Source of the DNA: Bacteroidota bacterium
GTDB taxonomy: Bacteria > Bacteroidota > Bacteroidia > Cytophagales > Cytophagaceae
Length of the DNA: 64,000 bases
Assembly: GCA_023392125.1 (NCBI GenBank)
Contig: JAEVZS010000008.1
Span: forward strand, 62,001-126,000
Reading direction: 5' to 3'
Position 1 is the stretch's first letter, and every line of letters begins with the position of its first letter. The position numbers and the translations under genes are program-made. This document shows positions 17,084 to 25,995 of the stretch, in pieces. The notes under the pieces were generated by a model. It had not been told where the DNA came from. It did no database searches and saw only the letters and a program-made list of their open reading frames with translations.

Positions 17084-19438
17084 ATGTGTATCAGAACCAT
17101 GCTGTTTTCAGCACTATTGATGATTGCCTGTTCCGGCTTTGCACAGGAACCCGGAATTACCTCGTCCATTCGGGGAAAAGTTCTTGATATTGACTCCGAG
17201 GCGCCAATACCTTTCGCTACTGTAATCCTGGCGGGGACTGATCCTCAGATCGGGACTTTTTGTGATGAGAATGGTCGTTTTGAACTGACCAATGTACCGG
17301 TAGGAAGGCATACGCTTCAGGCAGTCATGCCCGGCTATGAACCGGCGACAATGCAGGGAGTGCTGGTGACTTCCGGCAAGGTGCTGTATGTAGAGATTAA
17401 AATAAAGGAATCCTTTGCCGAGATGGAAGCGATCGTGATCAAGGCGGAAAAAGAAAAGGATAAGCCCGTCAACCAGATGGCTACAGTGAGCGCCAGACAG
17501 CTCAGTATGGAGGAGGCCAATAAATACGCCGGGGGAATGGATGATCCGGCGAGGCTGGTGGCATCCTTTGCCGGTGTTGCCAGTGATCTGGTCACCAATG
17601 GCATCGTTATACGAGGCAACGCCCCCAAAGGGCTCCTCTGGCGCATGGAAGGAGTAGAAGTTCCCAACCCCAATCATTTTGGCGAGCTTGCAGGTTTTGG
17701 CGCAGGTGGGATTACCGCGCTTAGCAGCCAGATGCTTGCCACTTCGGATTTTATGACCGGTGCATTTCCGGCCGAATATGGCAATGCGCTTTCCGGAGTG
17801 TTTGATTTGTCTATGCGGAGAGGAAATATTTCTGAACGGGAACATACCCTGGGCATTGGTTCGCTCGGAGTGGATGTTTCTTCAGAAGGGCCGATAAAGA
17901 AAGGGCATAACTCTTCCTACCTTTTTAACTATCGATATTCGTCGCTTGCTCTGGTGGATTATATTATTCCTATTGACCTGGGAATCAATTATCAGGATCT
18001 GGCTTATAAATTTCATTTTCCGACCAGAAAAGCCGGTGTTTTCTCTTTCTGGGGGCTGGGTTTTATAGACCGGCAGAAGATTGTAGCGGAAAAAGATTCC
18101 TTACAGCGGAAATATATACATCAGTTGGGCAGTGGCGACAGCAGGATTGTTACAGGTATAGCGGGCCTTTCTCATCAGTACTTTGTAGGAGAAAACACGT
18201 ACCTGAAAACTACGCTGGCAGCATCTTCCAACGAACTGACCACAGACTGGTACATGCTCACCGCACCGGATTACCAGAGCAGTGTCAGGACAAGTCATAT
18301 ATATACTGGTTTCAGAAATCTTACGCTGGCTTCTTTTCTGAATCACAAATTCGGAGCCATGCATACCAACAGAACCGGGTTTTCTGTGCAGGGAATGCAG
18401 TATGATATGAACCTTCGGTATGCTGAAGATACAGGTATGCCGTTGACAGACTATGTTGATGCGCAAGGCAATAGTGCGCTGATACAGGCGTATTCACAGT
18501 CGTCTATAAGGCTGGGGGCACGGGTTCTGCTCAACCCGGGTATCAATGTCCAGCATTTCAGACTATCAGGAAAGACGTCCATCGAGCCGAGACTTGGCGC
18601 ACGCTGGCAGTTTGCCCCCCGGCAGAGCCTTTCGTTTGGATATGGCAAACACAGCCGGATCGAGAAGCTGAACTTTTACATGACCGATGTATACGACGGG
18701 CAGCAATATGCACAACCGAACAAAAAACTGGATTTCAGCAAAGCGCATCATATTGTGTTGGGATATGACCGCTCTGTAGGAAAAAATACACGTCTGAAAA
18801 TCGAACCCTATTATCAATTCCTGTATGATATACCTGTTATTCCGGACAGCTCTTTTTCCTTTATCAATCTGCAATACGACTGGTTTGTCAATGCTGAACT
18901 GGATAACTCAGGCAAAGGAAAAAATATAGGGATAGATATTACACTGGAGCGGTTTCTCAATCAGGGATGGTTTTATCTGATTACTGCCTCTGTTTTTGAC
19001 TCAAAATATAAAGGAGGCGATGGTGTATGGAGAAATACCATATACAACAGACAGTTTATCTCAAATATTCTTCTGGGCAAGGAATGGGTTATCGGAAAGA
19101 ATAAACAAAATCAGTTGAGTATGAGTGGCAAATTGACCTTTATGCGTGGTGAACGCTGGACTCCGGTTGATGTAAGCGCTACGATGGAGGCCAGTGAAAT
19201 CATGTATCAGAATACCCGAATGTTTGAAACTCAGGCTCCGGATACCTGGTTTCTGCACTCCACGATTACCTACCGGATCAACAAAAAGAACCACTCCAGT
19301 CTGTGGTCTCTGCAGATCTTGAATACCCTGGCCAGCAAAGTTCATCAGGGGTACATGTATAATATGAGAAGCGGAAGTATTGATTCATTAACTGAGACAG
19401 TGATCATTCCCAATCTGAGTTATAAAATACAGTTCTGA
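17084..19438 (+). CDS. TonB-dependent receptor-like outer-membrane protein
   Basis: The 784-residue protein has a signal peptide (MCIRTMLFSALLMIACSGFA), a carboxypeptidase-regulatory-like domain at about 28-115 (IRGKVLDIDSEAPIPFATVI) and a plug-like region at about 150-260 (ARLVASFAGVASD, GIVIRGNAPKGLLWRMEG, GAFPAEYGNALSGVFDL). A large beta-barrel ends IIPNLSYKIQF. Outer-membrane transport is the family role. There is no SusD, metal-binding lipoprotein or transporter next to it, so the ligand is unknown. Its GNAPKGLLWRMEGVEVPNPN plug segment is typical of a broad Bacteroidota group annotated as TonB-dependent receptor or carboxypeptidase-like regulatory proteins. Confidence 0.88.
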   Translation: MCIRTMLFSALLMIACSGFAQEPGITSSIRGKVLDIDSEAPIPFATVILAGTDPQIGTFCDENGRFELTNVPVGRHTLQAVMPGYEPATMQGVLVTSGKVLYVEIKIKESFAEMEAIVIKAEKEKDKPVNQMATVSARQLSMEEANKYAGGMDDPARLVASFAGVASDLVTNGIVIRGNAPKGLLWRMEGVEVPNPNHFGELAGFGAGGITALSSQMLATSDFMTGAFPAEYGNALSGVFDLSMRRGNISEREHTLGIGSLGVDVSSEGPIKKGHNSSYLFNYRYSSLALVDYIIPIDLGINYQDLAYKFHFPTRKAGVFSFWGLGFIDRQKIVAEKDSLQRKYIHQLGSGDSRIVTGIAGLSHQYFVGENTYLKTTLAASSNELTTDWYMLTAPDYQSSVRTSHIYTGFRNLTLASFLNHKFGAMHTNRTGFSVQGMQYDMNLRYAEDTGMPLTDYVDAQGNSALIQAYSQSSIRLGARVLLNPGINVQHFRLSGKTSIEPRLGARWQFAPRQSLSFGYGKHSRIEKLNFYMTDVYDGQQYAQPNKKLDFSKAHHIVLGYDRSVGKNTRLKIEPYYQFLYDIPVIPDSSFSFINLQYDWFVNAELDNSGKGKNIGIDITLERFLNQGWFYLITASVFDSKYKGGDGVWRNTIYNRQFISNILLGKEWVIGKNKQNQLSMSGKLTFMRGERWTPVDVSATMEASEIMYQNTRMFETQAPDTWFLHSTITYRINKKNHSSLWSLQILNTLASKVHQGYMYNMRSGSIDSLTETVIIPNLSYKIQF

Positions 19439-19587
19439 TCAGATTCTGCCGTATAGCCTCCGGGAGATTCTTCCTTAAGGGCTATATGGCAGAGTGCGTT
19501 TATATAGTAAAGAATTATGGCCGGATTTATTTTTCAGGATCCATATCGCCGGCATTAGAAAAAAGAAGTAACTTGACGTGATTCTGA

Positions 19588-20652
19588 ATGAATAATAAAA
19601 ACAGTATGACTGGGAAATCGAGGGTTTTACAAACGATTCTGGATAAATCAACAGACGGGAAAAAAGTATTCGGGACTTCCTTCGCTATAAAGAAAGGGGA
19701 GTTTACATGGTCAGGCTCTTCGGGCAATATTGCTATTGATCAGCAGTATTTTATTGCCAGTACTACCAAGCTTTTTACAACAGCCATCTTGTTAAACCTG
19801 AAATCCAACGGAAAAATCGGACTGGAAGATAAAATAAGCAACTATCTGGACAGTGCCGTTTTGAATGGTTTGCATATATACAAAGGGAAAGAGTACTCGT
19901 CGGACCTGACTATCCGGCATTTGCTCGCACATACCTCAGGGCTGCCTGATTATTTTCAGAGCCAGGGAGCAAACGGCAAAAGTCTGGCTGAGGATATTTT
20001 TGGCGGAAATGACCAGCATTGGACGTTTGAGCAGGCAATAGAAAGAACGAAAGCCATGAAGCCGTTATTCATACCGGGTACAAAGGGCAAAGCGCATTAT
20101 TCTGATGCCAACTTCCAGCTTCTGGGCAGAATAATTGAAAATAGTACCGGAAAATCATATGCAAAAAATTGTGAAGAATTACTATTGTCTCCGCTTCAGC
20201 TGAGCCACACATACCTGTATCAGGACGCCACAGACAACAGGCCGCAGAGTCTGTACTATAAATCAAAGCCTCTGAGTATTCCCGGGGCGATGACTTCCTT
20301 TGGTCCGGATGGCGGTATGGTTTCTACATCAGCGGATATGCTGGTATTTATAGAAGCATTTTTCACGGGAAAGCTTTTTCCGGCAGATTATATAGATAGG
20401 CTGCAACAATGGAACAGAATATTTTTCCCTATGCAATCAGGAATTGGTATCCATAAGTTCAGGCTACCCTGGATTTTTAATCCGGCGGGTACTATCCCTG
20501 ATTTTATCGGTCATTCCGGATTGTCGGGTGCCCTGGCTTTTTATAGTCCCAAAGAAAATCTGTTTATAGCCGGGACGGTAAATCAGGTCGCTCATCCTGA
20601 TTTGTCGTTCAGAACAATGATAAAGCTGGCACAGAAAGTTCTGAAAGCATGA
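19588..20652 (+). CDS. Serine hydrolase, beta-lactamase / S12 family
   Basis: The 354-residue protein has the class C-type motifs: Ser-x-x-Lys as STTK at residues 58-61 (FIASTTKLF), a Tyr motif YSDANFQLLGRIIE in place of Y-x-N, and HSGLSG near the C-terminus in the KTG/HxG position. Family members hydrolyse D-amino-acid peptides, esters or beta-lactams. No signal peptide is visible at the chosen start (MNNKNSMTG), which is unusual for penicillin-recognising enzymes. It may be cytosolic. It stands alone, 150 bp after the TonB receptor. Confidence 0.87.
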   Translation: MNNKNSMTGKSRVLQTILDKSTDGKKVFGTSFAIKKGEFTWSGSSGNIAIDQQYFIASTTKLFTTAILLNLKSNGKIGLEDKISNYLDSAVLNGLHIYKGKEYSSDLTIRHLLAHTSGLPDYFQSQGANGKSLAEDIFGGNDQHWTFEQAIERTKAMKPLFIPGTKGKAHYSDANFQLLGRIIENSTGKSYAKNCEELLLSPLQLSHTYLYQDATDNRPQSLYYKSKPLSIPGAMTSFGPDGGMVSTSADMLVFIEAFFTGKLFPADYIDRLQQWNRIFFPMQSGIGIHKFRLPWIFNPAGTIPDFIGHSGLSGALAFYSPKENLFIAGTVNQVAHPDLSFRTMIKLAQKVLKA

Positions 20653-20757
20653 GATTTTCATGATAAAAGATGATGCAGCCGGCCAGGCGAATTTATCATA
20701 CCCGGGAGCAATAAATGGGGCACTGAGTACTGAGCAGATGCCCGGTACCCGGTGCCT

Positions 20758-20786
20758 GTTCATTATTTCACTATCATAAATTTTAC
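20758..20786. repeat. 29-bp duplicate of the 3' end of the adjacent anchor-Q gene
   Basis: This is identical to 21008-21036, which encodes the last seven codons and stop (VKFMIVK) of the minus-strand gene ending at 21013. The two copies bracket the hairpin cluster at 20793-20940. Confidence 0.85.
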
Positions 20787-20792
20787 TACAAA

Positions 20793-20940
20793 ACTCCGAG
20801 GGAGTGAAAGGAATATAAACCAGGGTTATAGAAGGGAATAACAAAACCCCGAAGGGGTGATATTATTCGCTATGCCACCCCTTCGGGGTTAAACCGGGAT
20901 CACGATCCCGGTTTGTATAACCATGTCAGCCCTTCGGGCT
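20793..20940. repeat. REP-like hairpin cluster
   Basis: In order: ACTCCGAGGGAGTGAAAG (20793-20810), CCCCGAAGGGGTGA (20847-20860), ACCCCTTCGGGGT (20877-20889), the palindrome AAACCGGGAT-CACG-ATCCCGGTTT (20891-20914) and CAGCCCTTCGGGCT (20927-20940). These are the same hairpin types that surround the Y1 transposase at 42.2 kb. They fill most of the gap 20653-21012. Confidence 0.8.
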
Positions 20941-21007
20941 TAAGTACCCAGCCGGGCTTTGACACAGTATTTAATAGGGACAAGTCAGGTGCGGATTCCC
21001 CGTACCC

Positions 21008-21036
21008 GTTCATTATTTCACTATCATAAATTTTAC
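21008..21036. repeat. Parent copy of the 29-bp duplication
   Basis: This is the 3' terminus of the anchor-Q gene, identical to 20758-20786. Confidence 0.85.
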
Positions 21037-24000
21037 AGAAGTCACCGATGCTGTTTCGGTGGTTATCCTGACGTGATATATTCCTGCACTCAGGTTATCA
21101 AGGGCAATGGTGGTTTCTGTCGTATTGCCTTTTAATTGTGTTACCATTGTACCGGTTGCATCGTATATCGTGATGACTTCATTTCCTTTGAGATCACTAA
21201 TGGTAATTTGCTCTGTTGCAGGGTTGGGATATATCTGAATGCTCAGGGACTTATTCTTCTGCTCTGCCACAGAGGTGATTATTTTTAAGCCCTGATATTC
21301 GTAAGCACCCAGGTCTATAATGCCTGAATTGTAAACTCTCGGGTTGTCTGCCAGATCTTTGGTGTTTTCATCCAGACCTGCAAACAACGCATTGTTTCCT
21401 GCATCGATGACAGGCGAGTTCTCCAACAAGGTATAATCTCCATTGGCTGCATCAGTAAAAATATCCGTTGCTGTAATTTCCGTTGCATCCAGATTACCGT
21501 TGGCGAGATCGGTATTACCTTCTATCAGTGAATAGTGTGCGGTGTAGATTCCGTCAACCGTTCCATAAACAATGGTATTGTTTAGTTGTGGTGTTCCTGC
21601 TTCAATATACATAGCGGCAGTCTCGGTATTGTTTTCCGCTGTATTATTTGCCAGAGTAACATTGGTAAATACCGGATTTCCCGACAGGTTTCGGAAACCG
21701 CCACCCTGAAAGCTGGTGCTGTTATCGGCGATAAGCACATTGGTGAGTTTAAGAGCCGAATTTTCGTTGAAAATACCACCACCACCTGCACCTGCGGTTG
21801 CCATTGTTGCCGTATTGCTGGTAATGCTTACGTTGGTAAGCATCGAAGCCGAACTATTATTATAGATACCGCCACCATATTGTGCCGTGTTGTTTTTAAT
21901 GATGGAATTGCTAAGGCTGATAGCGGATGATGCATTATTGTAAATGCCACCACCGGCAGAATTTGTAGTGTTGTTTTTGATGACCAGATTTCTTAGCGTT
22001 GGCGAGGCGTTTTGATTGGTTATACCACCACCACCTGTGCCCGTAAATTTACCATTCATCACGGTAAATCCGTCTAAAACAGCGGTATTGTTGAGTGCCG
22101 TAACACTCGAAAAACTATTTAAAATAACTGGTCTTACATTCTGCCCGTTCAGTACCGACCCTTCATCTGTGCTTTTATTGGGCAAAATACGGTTGTCATT
22201 CAGTGTTTTAATGTTGTTTGCCAAATCAAACCCTCCGTAAATTTCCACGCCGTTTTTCATCGTGAACGATGAACTTCCTACGTTATAATTTCCTTTGGCT
22301 ACGAAAACTTTGGTAACGCCTGTGGTGTGAATGGCGTTGTGCAAATCGTTGGTAGCGTTGTTCCAATCTTTTCCGCTTCCATTGCCTATTCCGTCTTGTG
22401 TTACATAGATAATACCGTTGGCATCTGGCGCAAGAGGGCTGTTAAATGAACTTTCGTAAGCTCCCAAATCTATAATTCCGCTGTTTGCGAAATTATAAAC
22501 TCTTGCGTTTCCGGCTAAATCTTTGGTGTTTGCATCTAATGTTACTGTAAACAAAGCATTGCTACCTGCATTTACGGCAACCGAACCGTTTTTCAAAGTA
22601 TAATCTCCTGCTGACGGATTGGTAAAAATATCGGTTGAAATAATTCCTGTCGGATTGATATTTCCGTTGGCAAAATTGTTGTTGCCGTGTATCAGCGAAG
22701 ATTTTGGTGTGTAACCTGCCAGATTTATGCCGAGGATAATAGAGTTATTGATTTGCGGATTTCCGCCTGCAACTTCTAATCCTGTATAATTTAGATATGC
22801 CGTATTGTTAACGAGCGTTACATTGGTCAATACCGGATTGCCGGACAGGTTACGGAAACCGCCGCCCTGAAACTGGGTGCTGTTACCGGCAATAAGCACA
22901 TTGGTGAGTTTAAGAGCCGCATTTTCGTTGAAAATACCGCCGCCGCCTGCTCCTGCGGTTTGCAATGTAGCCGAATTGTTGGTAATGCTTACGTTGGTAA
23001 ACTCCGAAGCCGAACCATTGTTTCTAACGCCGCCACCGTAAAGGGCTGTATTGTTGGTAATAACAGCGTTGCTTAGCTTAATAGGAGCGTTTACGTTATA
23101 AATTGCACCGCCCGATGTAGCTGCCGTACTGTTTTTGATAACCAGATTGTTAAACACAGGGGCAACACTCGCATTAAAAATAGCTCCGCCACTCGTCCCG
23201 CTTCCGTTGGTTAGCGTAAAACCGTCTAAAATGGCGGTATTGGTTAAACCATTGTTGTTATTCCAAATAACAGGTCTTACATTTTGCCCATTCAGTACAG
23301 AACCATTGCCCGTTCCTTTATTCGGCAAAATTCGGGTATTCCAGTTGGTTGTGTTATCTACCGGATTAAAACCACCGTAAATTTCCACGCCGTTTTTCAT
23401 CACAAAACTATTGTCGCCTACGTTGTAATTTCCAACGGCTACGTAAACTTTTTGTACACCTGTGGCATCAATAGCTTCGTGAAGCAAACTTGTGGCATTT
23501 GCCCAACTGCTTCCATTTCCGTTGCCTGTAGCAGTCGGTTTTACATAAACAATACCATCGGTTGGCGTAATGTCCAATTGGTATTCATAAGCACCTATAT
23601 CTATCTTTCCTATCGAAAGACGAAGATTTCCTGCCAAATCTTTGGTATCGGTTGTTAAACCTGCATAAAAGCTGTTGCTACCTGCATTAATTGCCGGAGA
23701 AGCCGCTTGTAAGGCATAATTGCCATTGTTGGCATCTGCAAACAAGGGATTGGAGTTTATCAGATTATTGTCGGCAGCATCTCCCGTAGTATAGTTTTGC
23801 GTAATACTGTTTTTCAGCGTAACGGTACTGCTTCCCGAATTTTGTATATCGGCTCCTGCTGTTGCGCCGGTTTGCACTTTGGTGTTGTTCCAGATAATGC
23901 TGTTGTAGATTTGGGGCGAAGAATTATCGTTATAAATACCTGCTCCTCTTTCCGTTCCGGACGACATACGCTGTACCGTATTGCCCACCATAGTTACATT

Positions 24001-25845
24001 GCTAAGTACAGGGGCTGATGAATTGCTATTGTAAACCGCACCTCCCCAAGCATCGCCCAAAGAATTGACAACCGAATTACGGCTGAATACCGTATTGGTA
24101 ATTGCAGGGCTGGAAGCATTATTATACATACCACCGCCGAGAACCGTAGCCGCATTGTTGCGGATAACCAGATTGCGGAGCGTTGGCGAAGCATTATGGT
24201 TGTATATCCCTGCTCCGTTGGCAGCACTTCCGCCCGTGATGGTAAAGCCGTCCAAAACGGCAGATGCCGTTATACCGCCGGAATTATAAACTACCGTTCT
24301 TGCATTTAGCCCGTTTAGTATAGAACCCTGTGAAGGATTGGATACATCGGGCATTATACGTGTGTGGCTTAAATTGGTAATGCCTGCTCCGGGGTCGAAA
24401 CCACCGTAAATCTCCACGCCGTTTTTCATCTCAAAGCTAAGATTGGCGTTATACGTACCTGTGGCTACAAAAACTTTTTGAACGCCCGGCGTAAGGATAG
24501 CTCCATATAAATCATTGGTGGCATTGTTCCAGTTGCTCCCGCTTTTATTTCCATATTCCGATGGTCTTACGTACACAATTCCGTTGGCATCGGGTGTTAT
24601 GCCCGAGCCGGAAGCCGCCTCGTAAGCACCCATATCTATGGCTGAACCAACCAAGCGTCTGTTGCCTATTACATCTGTGCTACTTGCATTTAAACCACTA
24701 TATAAAGCATTACTTCCCCTGTTGATAGCCGGAGAAGCGGATTTTAAAGTATAATCATCGTTATTATAATTTGTAAATACATTGAACACATTAAAACTAT
24801 TATCCGTATTAGGAATACAATTATTATCTGAATAGGAATTTGGCATACGGGAATAACTGGCGGTATATGAACCCCCGTCAGCAGTTGAAAGACCGGCATA
24901 AATAAGCGAGTTATTGATTTGGAGAGAAGCTCCCTCAATATGTATCGGGGCCACCATCGACTGCCCTGCCATTGTTACATTGTTCATTGTCAATGGTTTT
25001 CCGCCTGTTTGTACCACGCCAAAAGTACCGACATTGCCCCAGGGGATGAGTACATTGGTAAGGTTAACCTCTGCACCGTTACTGTAAATAATACCAATGC
25101 CTGCATCATACATTTCCGGAGCGAAATTTCTTCTTAGTGTTGTATTGCTGATGTTGATTGAGCCTCCCCAAATAGCATTGGTACCGGCATTTTGCATAGC
25201 GCCACCGGCTGCTCCGGTAACAGTTACTTTATTATTCCTGATAATGGAATTGCTCAGTGTAATGGCACTCATATAATTCACCATTCCGCCACCGCCTCTT
25301 TCGGCAGTATTATCGCGAATAACCAGATTGTTGAATGTGGGGGTTACATTATAGTTGTAAATCCCTCCGCCAAATTCGGTAGTGTAGCCGTTGGTAATGG
25401 TAAAGCCGTCCAATATGGCAGGGGCTGTAAGCGGATTAATCGCATTATTGTCGTTCCAGACAACGGTTCTTTCGTTTTTGCCATTCAGTACCGAGCCATC
25501 GCCCATTTCTTTGTTGGGCAAAATACGGGCATCGTCCAGTGTTTTGATATTATTGTCCGGGTCGAAGCCACCGTATATGGCCACGCCGCTTTTCATCACA
25601 AAACTATTGGGCGATGGCACGTCATAATTGCCTATGGCTACAAAAACTTTGGTAACGCCATTGGCATTAATTGCGCCCTGCAAATCGGCAGTGGCGCTTC
25701 CCCAACTGCTGCCATTGCCTGTGCCGCCTTGTGTTACGTAAACAATGCCACCTGTCGGGGTGATTTGAGCACTGGCAAGAAAACTTAATGGCAAGACCAT
25801 AATGGTTACTGAAAACCTAAGATAAAGAAGTAAAGACTGATGCAT
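21013..25845 (-). CDS. Giant modular beta-helix / choice-of-anchor Q protein, four modules, T9SS tail
   Basis: The 1610-residue protein has a signal region (MHQSLLLYLRFSVTIMVLPL) and four tandem modules starting near residues 30, 415, 760 and 1135. Each module opens with GIVYV-type strands, then KVFVA-GNYNV, then MKNGVEIYGGFD, then a run of short parallel beta-helix repeats (LTNVSITNNSA types). Each closes with a choice-of-anchor-Q-like ending (SPAINAGSN...DLAGNPR...IDLGAYE). The last ~80 residues are a T9SS sorting domain (IYPNPATEQITISDLKG). Such proteins are surface or secreted; they resemble polysaccharide-binding or lyase beta-helices, but no catalytic site is evident. It is paralogous to the next gene, 25996-30018. 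Its last 29 bp are duplicated downstream beyond a hairpin cluster. Confidence 0.85.
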   Translation of the reverse strand: MHQSLLLYLRFSVTIMVLPLSFLASAQITPTGGIVYVTQGGTGNGSSWGSATADLQGAINANGVTKVFVAIGNYDVPSPNSFVMKSGVAIYGGFDPDNNIKTLDDARILPNKEMGDGSVLNGKNERTVVWNDNNAINPLTAPAILDGFTITNGYTTEFGGGIYNYNVTPTFNNLVIRDNTAERGGGGMVNYMSAITLSNSIIRNNKVTVTGAAGGAMQNAGTNAIWGGSINISNTTLRRNFAPEMYDAGIGIIYSNGAEVNLTNVLIPWGNVGTFGVVQTGGKPLTMNNVTMAGQSMVAPIHIEGASLQINNSLIYAGLSTADGGSYTASYSRMPNSYSDNNCIPNTDNSFNVFNVFTNYNNDDYTLKSASPAINRGSNALYSGLNASSTDVIGNRRLVGSAIDMGAYEAASGSGITPDANGIVYVRPSEYGNKSGSNWNNATNDLYGAILTPGVQKVFVATGTYNANLSFEMKNGVEIYGGFDPGAGITNLSHTRIMPDVSNPSQGSILNGLNARTVVYNSGGITASAVLDGFTITGGSAANGAGIYNHNASPTLRNLVIRNNAATVLGGGMYNNASSPAITNTVFSRNSVVNSLGDAWGGAVYNSNSSAPVLSNVTMVGNTVQRMSSGTERGAGIYNDNSSPQIYNSIIWNNTKVQTGATAGADIQNSGSSTVTLKNSITQNYTTGDAADNNLINSNPLFADANNGNYALQAASPAINAGSNSFYAGLTTDTKDLAGNLRLSIGKIDIGAYEYQLDITPTDGIVYVKPTATGNGNGSSWANATSLLHEAIDATGVQKVYVAVGNYNVGDNSFVMKNGVEIYGGFNPVDNTTNWNTRILPNKGTGNGSVLNGQNVRPVIWNNNNGLTNTAILDGFTLTNGSGTSGGAIFNASVAPVFNNLVIKNSTAATSGGAIYNVNAPIKLSNAVITNNTALYGGGVRNNGSASEFTNVSITNNSATLQTAGAGGGGIFNENAALKLTNVLIAGNSTQFQGGGFRNLSGNPVLTNVTLVNNTAYLNYTGLEVAGGNPQINNSIILGINLAGYTPKSSLIHGNNNFANGNINPTGIISTDIFTNPSAGDYTLKNGSVAVNAGSNALFTVTLDANTKDLAGNARVYNFANSGIIDLGAYESSFNSPLAPDANGIIYVTQDGIGNGSGKDWNNATNDLHNAIHTTGVTKVFVAKGNYNVGSSSFTMKNGVEIYGGFDLANNIKTLNDNRILPNKSTDEGSVLNGQNVRPVILNSFSSVTALNNTAVLDGFTVMNGKFTGTGGGGITNQNASPTLRNLVIKNNTTNSAGGGIYNNASSAISLSNSIIKNNTAQYGGGIYNNSSASMLTNVSITSNTATMATAGAGGGGIFNENSALKLTNVLIADNSTSFQGGGFRNLSGNPVFTNVTLANNTAENNTETAAMYIEAGTPQLNNTIVYGTVDGIYTAHYSLIEGNTDLANGNLDATEITATDIFTDAANGDYTLLENSPVIDAGNNALFAGLDENTKDLADNPRVYNSGIIDLGAYEYQGLKIITSVAEQKNKSLSIQIYPNPATEQITISDLKGNEVITIYDATGTMVTQLKGNTTETTIALDNLSAGIYHVRITTETASVTSVKFMIVK

Positions 25846-25929
25846 TTTTTTGATTTATTTGGTCAGTAATATCTGTGCGTATTAAGGGTATATAAATAAA
25901 GAGTATAGATAGAAGACTGGACTATACGA

Positions 25930-25981
25930 ATGAAAAAAAGATTATTCAACCCGAATTTAGCATTGGGAAATTCGGGTTGAA
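25930..25981 (-). terminator. Terminator between the two giant anchor-Q genes
   Basis: TTCAACCCGAATTT (25945-25958) pairs with AAATTCGGGTTGAA (25968-25981). In the minus-strand direction it is followed by a T-run (A-run on + at about 25932-25938). It lies 15 bp past the stop of the 25996-30018 gene, so the second gene probably has its own promoter. Confidence 0.8.
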
Positions 25982-25995
25982 TTTAGTCCGGAATA

